Source: Cladophialophora immunda
Lineage: Eukaryota > Ascomycota > Eurotiomycetes > Chaetothyriales > Herpotrichiellaceae
DNA length: 64,000 bases
Reading direction: 5' to 3'
Assembly (NCBI RefSeq): GCF_000835495.1
Contig: NW_015622542.1
Location: forward strand, 1,200,485-1,264,484
Shown here: one piece after another, positions 42,011-55,087 of the stretch
Numbering within the stretch: position 1 is the first letter of the stretch
How the letters are laid out: the number at the start of each line of letters is the position of its first letter
Notes under the pieces: generated by a model
Database searches by the model: none
What the model was told of the DNA's origin: nothing
What the model saw: only the letters and a program-made list of their open reading frames with translations
Made by a program: the position numbers and the translations under genes

Positions 42011-43480
42011 AAGATCATGTATGAGCAGGGACCAGTCATGTTGGAAGCACGAGGGATGGGTATGGTGCCAAAAATCCACATAGATCGGTGGATCTTTAAA
42101 CGCGAGGCGTAACGGGGAAAGCGCTGAAGGCCGAATGTAAAGAAGTAGAGAGACTGAGTGCTACGAATGGGGAACATCTTGCTGTTCTGTTCGCTTCAGT
42201 ACTACGGCTCTCTGGGGGCTGACATGGCCAGGCGATGGCTGAAACTCCATCCTCAGGTCCTACGACCCGACCATTCAGATTGCATTTCTACTCCCTATGT
42301 GGTCAGTCAAGGTCATCGTCGACAGCCCATCTCGACGCACCGTTATCATGTCTGCCAGACTGGTCCCGAAGGCTCAAGACAGACCTAATTTATGCCATCT
42401 GAATTGAAGTGCTACCTAGCTCTATACCTGAGTAACCGCCACTTGGACTTCGATCGTGACCACCAAGCGGAGCCCGGAAGGTCACCACATCAGAGGCTAG
42501 GTGTCTCAGGAGGATGTCGGTACCTCAATTTGATATGACGATACAGGCCGAGCAAACAATCGCTCAAGCCAGCACTCTCAGTGAGCCTGGCAGCACAGAG
42601 CTGTGGGGTTCCAACCCACAATCCAGCAGAAAACCGGCGCCGGAACGTAAAGGGAAAGCGGCGCGAAGAAGGGGAAGGGAGGGAAGAAGCGAGGGAGGGA
42701 AATTGGGGGCTCAAGGGGGTATCATGGGGCTGTCTTGTGTATCTGTTCCGAACGATCTCCAGATCTAACCATCCTGTCCTACGTCTGAACTCTTCTCTGT
42801 CTTTCCATGCGTGAACCGAAACCGCAGAAAATCTATCGTTTGCAGGTGCCTTTGCCATACCGGCGTTTCCCTTTCGGTGGACCGTCGGCTGCAGAAGGCT
42901 TGGTGCTTAAGGTCAATCGACGTCTCCATCGCAGTTGTGACCGAGCGGAATCAGATTTCCATTGCCTTTTCTGTTTCGAGCTTCAGTGCAGTCGTAACTG
43001 GAAATACCATCAGTGGACATTGATCCGACATGATAGCGATCTAAGCACGCCAGGCGTGACTGCAAACCGAGAGGAGCACCTTGCGACGGGCCTGGGCTTG
43101 ACGAACCCAATGCGGGTGGTACATTCAGAGCGTTCAAGTCGAGATCGAGCCACGAAAAGGCTGAAGCGTTTAGGATCGGCTGTAGGAGGTGGAGACGATT
43201 TCGGGGGTCTTCAGACTGTTGACGCTTGTCCACGCGACCATTCTCTCCGTTTTGCAAAGGGTCATGTTCGCCATCGATTTCCAGTCGTCCCACCATTGTA
43301 CTGGCTTGCGATGAGAAATGACCTTCACATAACGGTGATCAGCGCTCTGACAGGGGGATTCAATGTGCTGTGCTGGGGCTGGTGCTGGGGTGCGAACGGG
43401 CAAGGGTAATTCGGGGTGGCGGTAGTGGTGCCGGGGAGGTGGATAATGGTGTTGGGGATAAGATATTCTCGACATCAAGT
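42011..43480. other. Convergent gap, 1.5 kb
   Basis: Between the 3' ends of the dehydrogenase (+) and importin beta (-) genes. A 200-codon frame at 42807-43409 (+) has no recognisable motif and implausible composition, so no gene is called. The rest is unremarkable. Confidence 0.4.
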
Positions 43481-46369
43481 TCATGAGGCATTCATGATGG
43501 TACCTTGATGTTGAGTCTGTCGTTTGACTTGCTCTCTGGCCCAACGTGCTGCGTTGATCGTCCGCGGCGAGAAGTCGCGAGCTGTTCGAGTTTCTTTGAT
43601 AATCTTGGTGACCCATTCTTGTCGATAATAATCCGAAAGGGATCCGTCTGGGAAGGTCTCGCTGAGATCACTGGAAATTGTTAGAAGGAGCAAGGAGCAG
43701 CCTAGGTAAACACTTACGCAATAATACCCATGCAGGCTCTGAGCAGACCCTCGTTATGATTCATATCCTGAGAAACGGTCTGCAAAAATTCAAAGATGGG
43801 TTGCACATAATTTTGGAGAAGGGGTGCTGTCACGATGTTAGCGTCAAAACATGTGCACAGGGAGCCGTCGTACCTTTCTCGGTGCCTTTGAAAGCCAGAA
43901 TCAGGCCGGACCATGCGTCGGCAATACCTGATCGGAGAGAGACGATGTAGTCCAGCATATCGAAGGAGACGTCGTTCGCAACGGACACATTGTTTGCTTG
44001 CTGGAGGACACCGGCAACCACCGTGACATAGGTCTCGAAATGCACACCAATGCTAGTGGCGATGTCACCAAAGGTCTCCAAGATCGGCGGTTTCAGCGCG
44101 TTGGAGAGTTTGTCAGACTGCAGATTGTTGTTAGTCCATGAAAATGACTGAAGGGTGAGGGGGAAGACAAACCCTAAGGTCATTGAGCAGGTAATTCATA
44201 AATGTATCGCAGTACGGCCGTGCCTTGTCCTCCAGGGCACGAACGATGTCGCTGACAAGCCCAATAGCCAACGAACACATATCCGGCGCTTCCTGGTTGC
44301 CTAGCGCATTGTAGAGATATGGAACGAATGAGTCCGTATACTTAAGGAAGTCGCCTGCCAATGCATTCGCCAATCCACTGACAATCTGGAAAATGACTTC
44401 GGGGACGCTCGTGTTACCCGTGACGTTGAGAAGCTCCAAATTAATTTGCATGATCCGGTCGGCCTGGGGTCCAATATTCTGCTCGAGTCTCTGAACAATG
44501 GCAAGCAGAACGCTGCTAAGGCTGACTTGCAATTCCTCCAGAGTGATCTTGTCGTCAATACTGACAATCTGCTTCTGCATGGGAATTGTGCTCTCTAGTC
44601 GCTGGATAATGACGTTGGACAGTTCCGCGACGATCTGCAAGCTGTCATGAGCGGCATTTGTCACGAACCCACCAAGCACTTCATATGCAGCCGTGCGAAG
44701 CTGATTGTTCCCACCTTCTTTCTCCGTCACCGCAAGCAGAGAAGTCACACTATCTTGGAAATGCGGCGTCAGTGGGTTTGACGATGCGCCGTCCTCACCG
44801 ACAAATCGCTCGGTCAGATTGAGGAGAGCCAAGCAGCAGGATGCGGCAATCTTGGGATTGCTCATAAGGCCAGCAAAAAGGGCGGACATAAGGGGTTGCA
44901 AATGTGTTGACGGGTCGATACAGTCGGAGCAATAATCGCAGATCCTGCTCAGGGCAAATGCCGCAGAGTCTTGCACTTGGACAACTGGATCTTGCATCAT
45001 CCCGATCAAGACCGGAAGCGCTTGTTTGACAAGAGGATCCAAGGTCTTAATGTCAGGACCGTCCATGATTGCTCCAAACGACGAGACTGCAGCGTCTCTC
45101 TTAGTCCAGTCTTCGCTGCGTAGATTTGCCTCGACAAACTGAAGAACCACTGGGACCAAGTCACCACCGATTGTCTGCGCATAGAGTTGGAGACATTGGT
45201 AGGCGGCGCGAGCGACGTTGTATTCATCATCGGCATCATCCTCGGAGACCTTGGTCATCAACTGAAGTAGAACTGGGACAACCTCACGTGCAGCGACCCT
45301 GGCAAAGTTGAAGTACGGTCGCAGTTCGGTTGATCCTTCTTGTTGTGCCTGTTGGTTGTCATCTTCAATGCTAATTTCCTCTTCGCAGACGGTGCACCAG
45401 AATTCAATGGCCAGTTTGGCCACATCCTCTTCGTCATTCTTCATACCGGCGATGGTCAAACCGAACAAGGCCTTTTCCATATAAAATCTCATCTTGTCAT
45501 AGTAGATGCCCATGATGCGGTTCAGGCAACCAAAGGCGGCGGCTTGGACTCGGGTGTCGGGGGATTGGGTAGCCTCGCAAACGACTTGCATGATGTAGTT
45601 CCTCTCGCCTTCGTTCTCAAAATTGCTGCGGATGAACTCGGTGGCATCACTGAGTGCCGACAGGGCCGAGAGTCGGACATCGTGGTTCTCCTCCTCTTTC
45701 CGCGCACCTTGAACAACGGCGGTCAATATCGCGTTGGAATATCCAACTAGTGACTCTCTAAGCTCGACATCGTCCGATTCGCAAATGAAACCGATGGTGG
45801 TGAGACTGGATTGCTTGAGTTTGTCGTCACCAGCACCGACATTGTGAACGAGCGCAGGCAGCAAATCAGGCCACTCGTTGCGTGGTAATTCAATTGCGGC
45901 AATGGTCGCAATCAGCTGGGCGGCCGAATTGGCGGCTTGAGGTGTAGAGGTGAGGGTTTTGACAGCCAGTTCCTTGACCTGAGCTTTGATTTGGGGGTCG
46001 ACTCCTTGCAACCATCTCGCCTGTACCTCTCTTAATCTGGTCACGTCACGGTACGAGAAGGCGTTCTTCAAAGCCAGGCCGGCGGCCTGTCGGACGGCAG
46101 GACTGGCTTGATCATTGGCGAGCTCTCGTGAGAGGATGGAAAGATATTCGGACTATGTTTGCAGCCGTTGGTTAGTTGAGTTTTTGACGTCTCTGGTGCG
46201 GGAGTGGATGGACATACAAAATTTCCCTCGCGGGCTTGTCTGAGCTGGTCTTCAGCACCGCCACGGATCGTGGCATCTAGGAGGGATCAGTGCGATGCCG
46301 GAGGTGTGGGATGTATAAGACAGTCTTACCGGGAGAGAAGGTGTTCTCTAAGACCGCTCTGACGTCCAT
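43481..46369 (-). CDS. KAP95: Importin subunit beta-1 (Kap95)
   Basis: Six exons: 46369-46330, 46276-46218, 46152-44173, 44117-43874, 43826-43718 and 43670-43481 (introns 53, 65, 55, 47 and 47 nt), 873 residues. The N-terminus MDVRAVLENTFSP, then DATIRGGAEDQLRQA, and QAAGLALKNAFSYRD match karyopherin beta-1; the rest is a solenoid of HEAT repeats, with the acidic loop region (EEEISIEDDNQQAQQE) and the conserved end NAARWAREQVKRQ. Kap95 carries cargo, usually through importin alpha, across the nuclear pore and is released by Ran-GTP. Yeast Kap95 has 861 residues, so this is full length. Intron 3 uses the less common donor GTTTGT. The first exon codes for 13 residues only. The identification is firm. 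Confidence 0.96.
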
Positions 46370-46727
46370 GATGGCTGGACCGAGCAGCGGTCTGGGAGGG
46401 AGAAGGAGGACAAAACACGGATTTTGTAGGGGTCTAATTTGGATAGCAGGCGAAGATGATGTCAAAAATGAGGAATGACACAGGCCTGGAATTCAAGGAG
46501 AGAACGACCTGTAGGGCGGCAGAGAATGTTGGCGAGGTGGACGGCGAGGGAACGGGTCAAGATGGGAGAGAAGGAGAAGGCGGTTTGTGAGTGTGTGCAG
46601 GGCTGCGGGTTTGGTGTGTATTTTGCTGAGGGCAACTGCAAGTGGGATGGATTTGTTGATAGACTGCCGTCAGGCTCGCGCTAACTGGCCTACTTAACCT
46701 GATCGTTTACGTAGCCCAGGTCAAAGG

Positions 46728-46755
46728 CTGCACCCAGCTGCACCCAGCTGCACCC
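46728..46755. repeat. Decamer tandem repeat CTGCACCCAG
   Basis: Two perfect ten-base units and a truncated third in the KAP95 upstream region. Confidence 0.85.
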
Positions 46756-47070
46756 GCTGCATCCAAGCTGCAGGGTCGAACGTTGGTGGTCAAATTGCGG
46801 ATCTGCTGGCTCGCCATTACATGTATGTGTGACTGTCGATGCCCTATCGCCATCGACTCTCCACTGCCTCGACTGACGCCCGCCTCGCATCTGCGTTGGG
46901 CATTTCGCTCCCCGGAAAGCCTTGGAGCGTTAGGTACCTTTTTGGTGGCTTGCCGCCCGCCTGCTGCTCGAGTCGCTCCCACCGGCCCCTGCCTGTCAAC
47001 GCCAAGTGGCGCCACTCAGGGGCCTCACTACTAGCCTTGGGCTCCCCCCCATTCTGCCAAAGCTGCCAGC

Positions 47071-47094
47071 CTCGATCAGCCTCGATCAGCCTCG
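47071..47094. repeat. Decamer tandem repeat CTCGATCAGC
   Basis: Two perfect units and the first four bases of a third, in non-coding DNA 3' of APC4. Confidence 0.8.
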
Positions 47095-47324
47095 TCCTGC
47101 CCGTCACACTCTTGCCCTACCTGTCCCTCGTACATATGTTGCGGTAGTACAGAATCATTCAGACCTACGATGCGGCTGCTAATCCTACATGCTCGTCTCA
47201 AAACAGACAACCCTCTCGGTTCACCGGAGCCAGGCTTTGCGCGGCCTTGGTTCTGTTGACCTCCCCTCAGTCTCTTGCCAGGAGCGGTTCGCACCCTCTC
47301 GAGCGCTTCCTGGATGTCCTTTGA

Positions 47325-49991
47325 TCATTCCGCCATGAGCTCGTCTTCTCCATCAGTGGCGTCGCGAGCTTTGTCTTCGGCGTCCAAGTCCAAAACCACA
47401 AGACCCAGCCCACTTTCGTCGAGGACGGTGACCACTCTTCTCCCGACTCGGCCATTTACATCAAGCTTCACAGGCTTCATCGCACCATCTATCCTCCCGC
47501 GGTGGAAAACGTGCCGGACATCCCAGGATCCTCCGCCGTCAACAGTGATCTCTTTCCAGTAGATGTTGACGTCAGACGCGGTCTCGCCAAGGACCAGAAG
47601 TGCTTCGTCGTCGATAAATTTCGCATCGAGGACCTCCAGCACATCAGGAATTGTAAGCGAGTTCGACGCCATTGTGTGTTTGACACCCTTTCCAGCTCCT
47701 TGTTGTAGCTGGACCACCACGTGCCGAAGATGGGCTTTCGCCGTACGATCCTTGGACATGACAAAGAGCCTGTACAGATTTGGATCGGCGTCGTCGGGGA
47801 TGATTCTGACGTCCATGTTGTCGCCAGCGCACTCACTGGGCAGCTCCTGCAGATAGCTCGTGAGGATGCTCTCCCTGAATGTTTCTGCAATCCGTGCAAA
47901 GACCGCTTCACATTGCCTCTGCAATCTGTCGACCAGTTCGCTCAGTGTAGGCATGCTCTTGTCTTTGTTCCCACTGGCTCTGAGTTTCGTGAAGTCGGCG
48001 TAGAACCCCAAATCCGAATCGTCATCGAAGGATGCAAGCAACCCAGCTTCTTGCTCCTTGGCCTCTCCCAGAAGGTATTTGTTCAATCGACTTTCTTTCA
48101 TAGCACCTCCCACATAATCCAATACTAGCCTCAACTCTCCCTCTCCCGTCCAGGACTCTCGCATCTCTTCCGCCCTTTCGCTATCCTCCTCCAGCGCCTC
48201 GACTTCGCACTCCCATTTGAGCCATTTGATAAACGCCGCAAATTCTCTTGTTTCGGCGACGACATCAAGCAGGAGATCCTCGCCGAGGATGCCCAATGCA
48301 TCGATGGTCTCCGTCAGCCTCTCCACGTTCTTCTGGTCCAGTCCAAGCTTGGAACTAGTGGGCCCAAACCTGGCAAGGCCGTCGAGTCTTGACAACACAG
48401 CCAGACTCCTCTCCAACGCAGGAAGGAGACACTCACTCGTCATCCTCCTCACCACCTCGAGGCAGTCGCCCACGGCGTTCTCCCATCGCTTAAGACCCCT
48501 GTCTCCAACCTCGTCGACCAACCACTCCTTCAGTTTCGGGCTGCAAATTCCGGTAACGGCGAGATGATGGGCTGCGAAGGTGAAATCCGCGTTCTCGTCT
48601 CCTTCTGCCAGGGATTCGTTGATATTGCGGAGGAATCTGCCCGGTAAGTCGAATGCGGCTTTGACCTCGGCGACCAATTGCGTCCGTACCTGCGAGATGT
48701 ATCTTAGCAGATAGCCTAGCTGTGAGACTTTCCTCGCCACGAGCGGCAAGTTCCGTCCAGTCTGTGGTATGAAGCTCAAGTCAAGGCTGAGGAGATGTAG
48801 CGATGAAGCGGTCCCTTCCCTTGGCGACTGTTCGATAACCAAGAACACTGTTGACATGAATGGATGGCTTTCCATTCTCAGCACCCTTGACGTTCTTCCA
48901 GCCGCTTGTCCTGGAGGGAGAACTCCCGTCAGATCGACAGTTCCTATGTCGAAGGAATCAAAAACCCTCAACTGAGCCGCACATCCGCCATTCTCATTAC
49001 TTAACCCGACGAGTAGAGCATCGACACCGCCAGGCCCGGCGGATCCGTTACTGCCACCTCCGTGAAACAGAACATCCACACTGCTCCGCGTACTAAACAC
49101 ATCATCGTCCGCACCCAGACCGGTAGGGGGTAGTGTTGCGAGCCTCGGCAAGGATACTTCCACGTCAATGCTGCTAAGCTCGCGGGGCAAATCGGCTTTC
49201 AGCTGGAGAAGTCTATCTACGTCGGCGCGGAGGCTGAGAATCTGATCGAGTGAGACTGTTGAATTCGACGCATCAAGCTGAGAGCGGACGGTGGTTGGAG
49301 AGGGGTCGACGAAATGTGTGGTCCAGGAGATGGTTGTGATTGCTGGTCGCAAGGTTGTGGTCGGGGAATTAGTAAAGGAGGAGACTCTGGAACTCTGTCT
49401 TCGTGTCTGCGTCTGTAGTTGCGGCGATGAAGTAGAAGTCGTGCGTTGCCGATTTTGACGGGGAATCCGATGAGCGATTTTGCCCGTAAAGGCGTTTATG
49501 AGAGACAGACTGCCATCCGCACAGGCAATCGCGAGGATTTGACCTACACGTCAGTGTCCCGTCGTGGGGACGTAACAGTCAGCATGCACTTTCTTTCTGA
49601 GCGTATGAAGAGAGAACGTGGTTCCAAGGAGCACCATGTCCCTCAGGACTGGTCTTTGATATGGTCCGACGCGTCCTGCGGTGTGAGTGAAGCGGGAAAC
49701 ACAGTGCGAAAGTTGCTCACCGTCTCTCCTCCAGGCAACGGCCCTCACGTTTCCTCTGGTGCCTTTCTCTGCTGCAGCGTGCCCGTCCATGTCACCACCG
49801 CCGTCACCACCATCATCATCATCGTCTTCTTCTTTGGGGAAACATGAACCAAAGACTCTTTGCCCGTTCAATCTCCAAACATCCACGTTCCCCTTGCTCG
49901 TGACCGTCACAACAAGATCCATGGTTGGACAGTACACGAAGAGGGACGGGATGAAAGGGTCTGTGAACATGCGTTTGGATATTTGATGCAT
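47325..49991 (-). CDS. APC4: Anaphase-promoting complex subunit 4
   Basis: Two exons, 49991-49721 and 49543-47325, with a 177-nt intron; 829 residues. The N-terminus has WD40-like blades with the APC4 signature CPTMDLVVTVT and DVWRLNGQRVF, then VRAVAWRRDGQILAIACADGSLSLIN across the splice junction (split here only by the intron). The central APC4 long domain follows (QLGYLLRYISQVRTQL, AAFDLPGRFLRNI, FAAFIKWLKWECE). APC4 is a scaffold subunit of the APC/C ubiquitin ligase that drives anaphase and mitotic exit. An Asp-rich run (about 55-60) interrupts the first blades. The start is the first ATG and gives the usual short lead before CPTMDLV. The identification is firm from these motifs. Confidence 0.94.
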
Positions 49992-50809
49992 TGTCGAAAC
50001 CGATTAGCAATATGACGTGGTGGTGCAGGTGATGCGTTGGACATGCACAAGCCTCCGCACTGAAAAGGTACCGCCACTGGAGGCGAAAGCCGACCGAGAT
50101 CTCAACAGCTATTTGGTCAATCAACGATTCTCGAGACCGAGAGCTCGTCCTCAGCGGCAAAAGTCCAGAGCGAGGATAGTTGGCTGGGGTAAATGCGATG
50201 CTCAGTGGAGTGCAACTCTGCGTTTTGGCGACGCGTGCCAAAGCCCAATTGATCGATGAACGCGTCGAAGGACGGAAGTTGAGGGCGGAGGCCGTGCTAA
50301 AGGTACAATCATTAGGTCATCAAGTCAAGATCATCATCATTCATGAATCTGTGCCCTCACAGATATTGGTAATTACTGGTGTGCGTGTGGCTATTCTATG
50401 TCTATGTTGTCGTCAAGAAATTCTGCCAAGCCTAATAATCCAGCCTCGTTGGTTGAGGCAAGGCTGAAGGAGGCTCTGTTCCTCCCCTTTTCAATTTTGG
50501 GTCATCAGCAATGTGTCCTCCAAGAGGTTACCACCTCCATCCATGTAAGGAGTCTTCAACATATTATTCTAAGCCACTATTGTCCCACACGTTAGTACAT
50601 CGAACTCTGTGCCTTCCTAAAACCCAAAAGCTCCACCCATTCCAGGGACATGCTGTCAATACCATGGTATCGAGTATGTGCAAATGAAGTTAGATCCTTG
50701 TGGATCTAACCGACCGAACTGTTGCTCATTTCAACAAGTAGAAAAGAGAGAATGCAGACAAGTATATCGATCAGCTTGCGAGGTGGCGATGCAGCAATAT
50801 GTCCGCATG
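49992..50809. other. Gap between APC4 start and the next gene
   Basis: About 820 bases: APC4 promoter at the left and the 3' flank of the glycogen-binding-like gene at the right. No gene is seen. Confidence 0.4.
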
Positions 50810-52831
50810 CTAATGCTGTTGGATCATTCCGCCCAAATAGCTCAATTCAGTAAGAAGTTGTTGCATACTGGTAGAATGGGGAATTGTTGACTCGTCATAG
50901 CTCGACATTTGAGGTTGATAGACACCTGCACGATGGTTTTCGCCCACAACCAAGGGTGCGTCAGGATTGGCCAGCGTTGCGGGTTTGTGCATATGCACAG
51001 GTCCAATGTCCTCTGAGGGTAGGCTATAGTGTTGAAAACTGGTCCAGGAGAAATGAGCACCTTTGGTGCTATCAGGATCTACACGAGAGGTTGGCGCGGT
51101 AGACGAAGTGACCGAGCTGACCGTTGAAAAGCTGAATGCCGAAGGCAGCCCGTCTTGCTTGGGGAGAGTAGAGGTGTTGGTGATTGAAAAGTCCTGAGGA
51201 GGAGTTTGAATTTCAACAGTAATCGGGTTGTCATCTGGAAACCCGAGGAATGCTTCTGGTAGCGGACTTATTGGCTCGAAATCAAGGATGCTCGAGCTAA
51301 GCTCTGACTGTGGTGAAAATTTATGGGTCCCGTCCGTCCAATCCGAGAAACGGCTCTGGTCGTGAAGGAAACTGTCCGTATAAGACTCTGTTTCGACAGT
51401 GGTGCAGGAGAAATGACTGTTAAGGTTGGCAGTGTCATGTGACTCATCGTGGGTGCAGGATTCATCCACGACACTGGGTGGATATGCAGAAGATGGCGTG
51501 TTGGGTAAAGTCGGCAGGCGTTTCTCCAAATCCAGAGCTGCACGTAGGTCGCTGTCCTCCTTGTTGCCTTCGACTTTCACTGCAGTTAGAGGCCAAACAG
51601 GGGTGTTTGTTGCTGAGGAAACCTCCTTCAGGGTCGCCAAGGGTTGGTAGGGAACAGTGGGCTCATCAAATGTCCCTATGCTGAGAGAAACGTCTGCTTG
51701 AAGTGAACTGCGGAGTGGCGAAGGCTCACGGGATAGAGATCGCTGGTGTCGATGATATGCGAAGGACGATGTCGGCAGGGGCCCGAAAGGCTCAGCCCCG
51801 TTGATCTGCCGACGGAGGACAAGCTCTCCTGGAGATTCAGATATTGTATTATCGTCCAGCTCTGGAATCGAAGCAGCTCTCCCGAATGCAGTCTTCTTGG
51901 GAGTGATGCTGCGCTCTGACATGCCTTTCGAACGACCCCTCGATGCCGAGTCGTCTGAGAGGCTCCGGCCTCGGTCTGTTGTAGTCTCAGGACTCGCCAA
52001 CAGTGGTGATGTCAGAGCTCGAATAGCACCAATAATACCAACGGAGCGGTTACTTCCACGGGAAGTCGACCTCGAAGGTGCCTCAACAGCTGGCTTCATC
52101 CGGACAACTTTGTAAGTACTGGCACTACTAGGTTGAGATGGTGTGGTGGTGGATGTCGACCTTCCTCTTCTGCTGGGAAGGGATGAAGCACTCGCAGGGG
52201 AGCTGGAAGAAGACCATGGCTGTTGCAGCAAAGTTGGAGATGTTCTCAAGCGTGGCAGGGATGGCTTTGCTGGCACTGGCCGAGGGTTCAGAAACTTGTC
52301 TGTAGGATTCATGGTGCGGTAGTCGGAGCTTGTTGAGCTCACACTATCGTTGCGAGAGCGGCTGCTACTCGTAAGTGCAAAGGGAACGTTCAAAACGTTG
52401 ACAAGCTGGCCAGGAAGCATGGGGCAGGAAGTGGTCGATGGTTCCGCCGAGTTATGGAATTCGATATCGTCGTCCAATTTGTACTGTTAGGGACTGGTAA
52501 GTAAGAAATCGGGGAGAGCCAGTCAAGGCCAGACGTACGTAGTACCAATACGTTCCGCCCATCTTGAGTCCTCCTTGCCTGGGAGTACCATTGGCTGTTG
52601 CGTCGCCATCACAGATGATATTCGAGAAGCTATGGCAACCTGACCAGTGCTCAGGGCCCGTGCGAGTATCCCGTTGCATTGGATAGGGGGTCGTGAAGTT
52701 GTCCCAAGAGCCATAGAGGTGAACTGATCGGGTAGAAGGCGGACTGCGACTGCAACGACCGTCAGCTCGATCTCGGGGATAGCAGAGGACTTGACATACA
52801 CCAGAAACGTCACAAGCGTAGTTGGGGCCAT
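50810..52831 (-). CDS. Protein with AMPK-type glycogen-binding-like (CBM48) N-terminus
   Basis: Three exons: 52831-52800, 52749-52539 and 52483-50810 (introns 50 and 55 nt), 638 residues. The spliced N-terminus (MAPTTLVTFLV, then SVHLYGSWDNF, HSFSNIICDGD, GGTYWYYYKLDDDIEFHN and CPMLPGQLVNVL) forms an early-set/CBM48-like beta domain related to the glycogen-binding domain of AMP-activated kinase beta subunits. The remaining 540 residues are disordered and Ser/Pro/Thr-rich, with SRGRS/RGRSK basic patches, and end in a short motif (LLTELSYLGGMIQQH) that looks conserved. I know such proteins in filamentous fungi only as uncharacterised. The aromatic positions expected for glucan contact are partly present (Trp26, Trp in YWYYY). 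Role in carbohydrate sensing is inference. A second acceptor six bases downstream would remove two residues. Confidence 0.85.
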
Positions 52832-55087
52832 CTTTCAAGGTATTGGAGAAAGATCAAATATTAGAACAACCAGAATACTTTTATTTCAAGGCAAAGGCCA
52901 CAAAGGAAACCAGTTCCCAAGTAATTATGCAAGACTCTCTGTCCAGCAGGAAAGTCCCGGGTATCAAATAAATCAGAGGCAACAACAAAAGAAAAAGAAA
53001 CGATCCAAACAGCGCAGTCGACAGAGACGAGCACAACGTTCGAACAGCCTGATATGTAAAAACCCCAGGCTACCGGGAAGACAACACAACGTCTCCTGCT
53101 AAGAGTTCGTTTTAGATGTGTCTTGTTGCACAAAATATAGTCGAGCCCTGGGGCTGAGAGGTGACGCCACGGGATGTGGAGATCCGTAAGTACCAGATTG
53201 GACACTATTTCTGTGCGGAGGGTGAAACTGAGGTTGGCCTCAAATCAGCTTGTACAGCATGTGCGGTGTTGTCTGTGGTGGCAGCATGATGGGGGCCAAG
53301 ATGGAGAATCCTCGTTTGAGAGAGCTGAAACCGAGTGATGGGGGAGACGAACAGGGACCGCGCGTGTTTGAGGATTGGATGAGCGAAGGCGAGCAACGTT
53401 GACGTGGAATTGGATCCAATTAGAAGAGATGACGAAGGTACAAGGTCGAGTCTTCTCTGGCGCTTGGTGATGGTGATTGCAGGAGAGCAGGAGCAATTCA
53501 GGGTCCGGCGCTTACTGAGGTGGAAGTGAGTGGTGTTTCGACCAGCAGCGACTGGCAAGAGGATGGGAGCGAACGAGTGGTCGGGCGAGGGACAGTGGTC
53601 AGCAGCAGAGAAGATTGCAGTCCGAGGGTGAGAAGACGAATCAACTACTGCATTGGTGGACTCGGGCAGATTATATGAGTTGCGAGCAACATGATACTCA
53701 AGGAGATGCAGCCGCCATGTCATGCCGTCACGAAACTTGACAGATGCAAATCCCGGGGCGGGTTCGATCGTGGCACCTCATGTCCAGGGCCATGTCTATT
53801 ATTTCCGAGTCCCTTGCTGGGGCCCGGGGGGGCAACACAACAAGCGAGAGAACAGGGCAGCCTCGAATCGAGAGCCGGTGATGATCGGAGGTGTCAATTT
53901 GGGTCAAGCGAAGAGGCTGGGGGTCGAAAGCAACGGAACGGACTCTGGATGGAGACCTGGGGACCTGGGTATTTCTGGAAGCGGGCGGGCTGCAGCACGG
54001 ATTGGCCAGAAAAGGTACCAAAAGCATCTTGATAGAGCAAAACAAGGCAAAGGCCGTGCAGTAGCGAATCGTGTTGCCCAGCGCAGTCAAATTGGAACAA
54101 AGTCAAAGAGCAGAGGCACCGCATGGCAGGGTGGCCGCCTCAGCATGGCGATTGGCCGTTGCTCGTCAGCTCATGCCTCATGCGGCCTAGCCTCGGATCG
54201 CGGACCAGGCAGCCAGGGCCTGTGCATGTCGCCGCTTGTCGAGTCTCGGACCCTGCGAGATGCTGCGAGCCGCTAGACTGCTTTGGACGGCCCCCGGGCC
54301 AACTGCTTTGACTTTCACTTTCAGCTCGCTCTGCACACACTCTGTGCCGCCTGTTCCCCTCCTGCCAGTGGGTCCAGAGCAAACACTCCTCCAAGAGATA
54401 GATGGGATACTCTATTAAAGTGACAAGTTCACAATAACAACAACAACAAAGTGAGGCAGAATCAAGGCAACCAGCGACCACGAATCCTTGCTCCCTGCTG
54501 GCTGCCCCTACTGCCCCTATTCGTTTGTCAAATCAACCGCTCTGGGTAACCGCCGGCCCTCCTTGCGACATGTCAATTTACCGGGGATCAGCCACTGGGA
54601 GAAAAGGGCCCTCAATTTGACCCTGCTTGCCGAGGGGGCGTGCTTTTAGTCCTGGCCAGGCATGCTGGCCTCGTGGTCCCCGTTGCTGGTGATGGTTTTC
54701 GTCATTTCATCTCTCTCCAGTTCCAATCGGACTTTCAGCCGTCAAGAGCTACGGATGTACGTCTCATTGCCGTCGACATAACTAACTTTTGCTGCTGCCG
54801 TGGGCGGTTGCGAGTAATCCAAGGCCCTCTTCGTACTCTGTATTTTCCATCAACAGAAGGAGTGCTTCACAGAGTCCTTGTTAACTGTTATATAGCATGG
54901 ACCTCGACGCGTCCAGGGTTTTACACTTTGCTTGTATATGGCCCAGCAGCAGGTGCCTCGAGCTTGACCCATGTTCGTACATCCAAGGCATCGTGCCAGG
55001 TCATGAAAACATCAATCGGCATGGATGCATTCCTCCCGAGCTCCAAAAACGCCCTCAATTTCGCCGCCCGCGCTTGTCAGAGCAGAA
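52832..55087. other. 2.25-kb gap, no supported gene
   Basis: Longest gene-free stretch of the window. Frames of 172-244 residues occur on both strands (53205-53723, 53722-54276, 54640-55374) but are Ser/His/Pro- or Arg-rich with no motif, and the last overlaps ECM14 antisense. The left part is probably promoter and leader of the glycogen-binding-like gene. A non-coding RNA cannot be ruled out or supported. Confidence 0.4.

Larger units (their letters stand above)
46370..47324. other. Gap upstream of KAP95 with decamer repeats
   Basis: About 950 bases. Contains CTGCACCCAG repeated in tandem at 46728-46755 (two full copies plus a partial) and CTCGATCAGC repeated at 47071-47094 (two copies plus a partial). 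No gene is seen; the right part is the 3' flank of APC4. Confidence 0.5.

Noticed and set aside
40759..42024. 421-residue plus-strand frame over the dehydrogenase gene
   Set aside because: Different frame of a GC-rich gene; Arg/Gly-rich product with no motif, whereas the other frame has complete SDR motifs.
42807..43409. 200-residue plus-strand frame between the dehydrogenase and KAP95
   Set aside because: Mixed, motif-free composition with scattered Cys and Trp, unlike the real genes; no splice logic found.
53205..53723. 172-residue minus-strand frame upstream of the glycogen-binding-like gene
   Set aside because: Ser/His/Pro-rich without structure; more likely promoter and leader sequence of that gene.
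53722..54276. 184-residue plus-strand frame in the 2.25-kb gap
   Set aside because: Gly/Arg/Ser-rich composition, no motif, no supporting splice signals.
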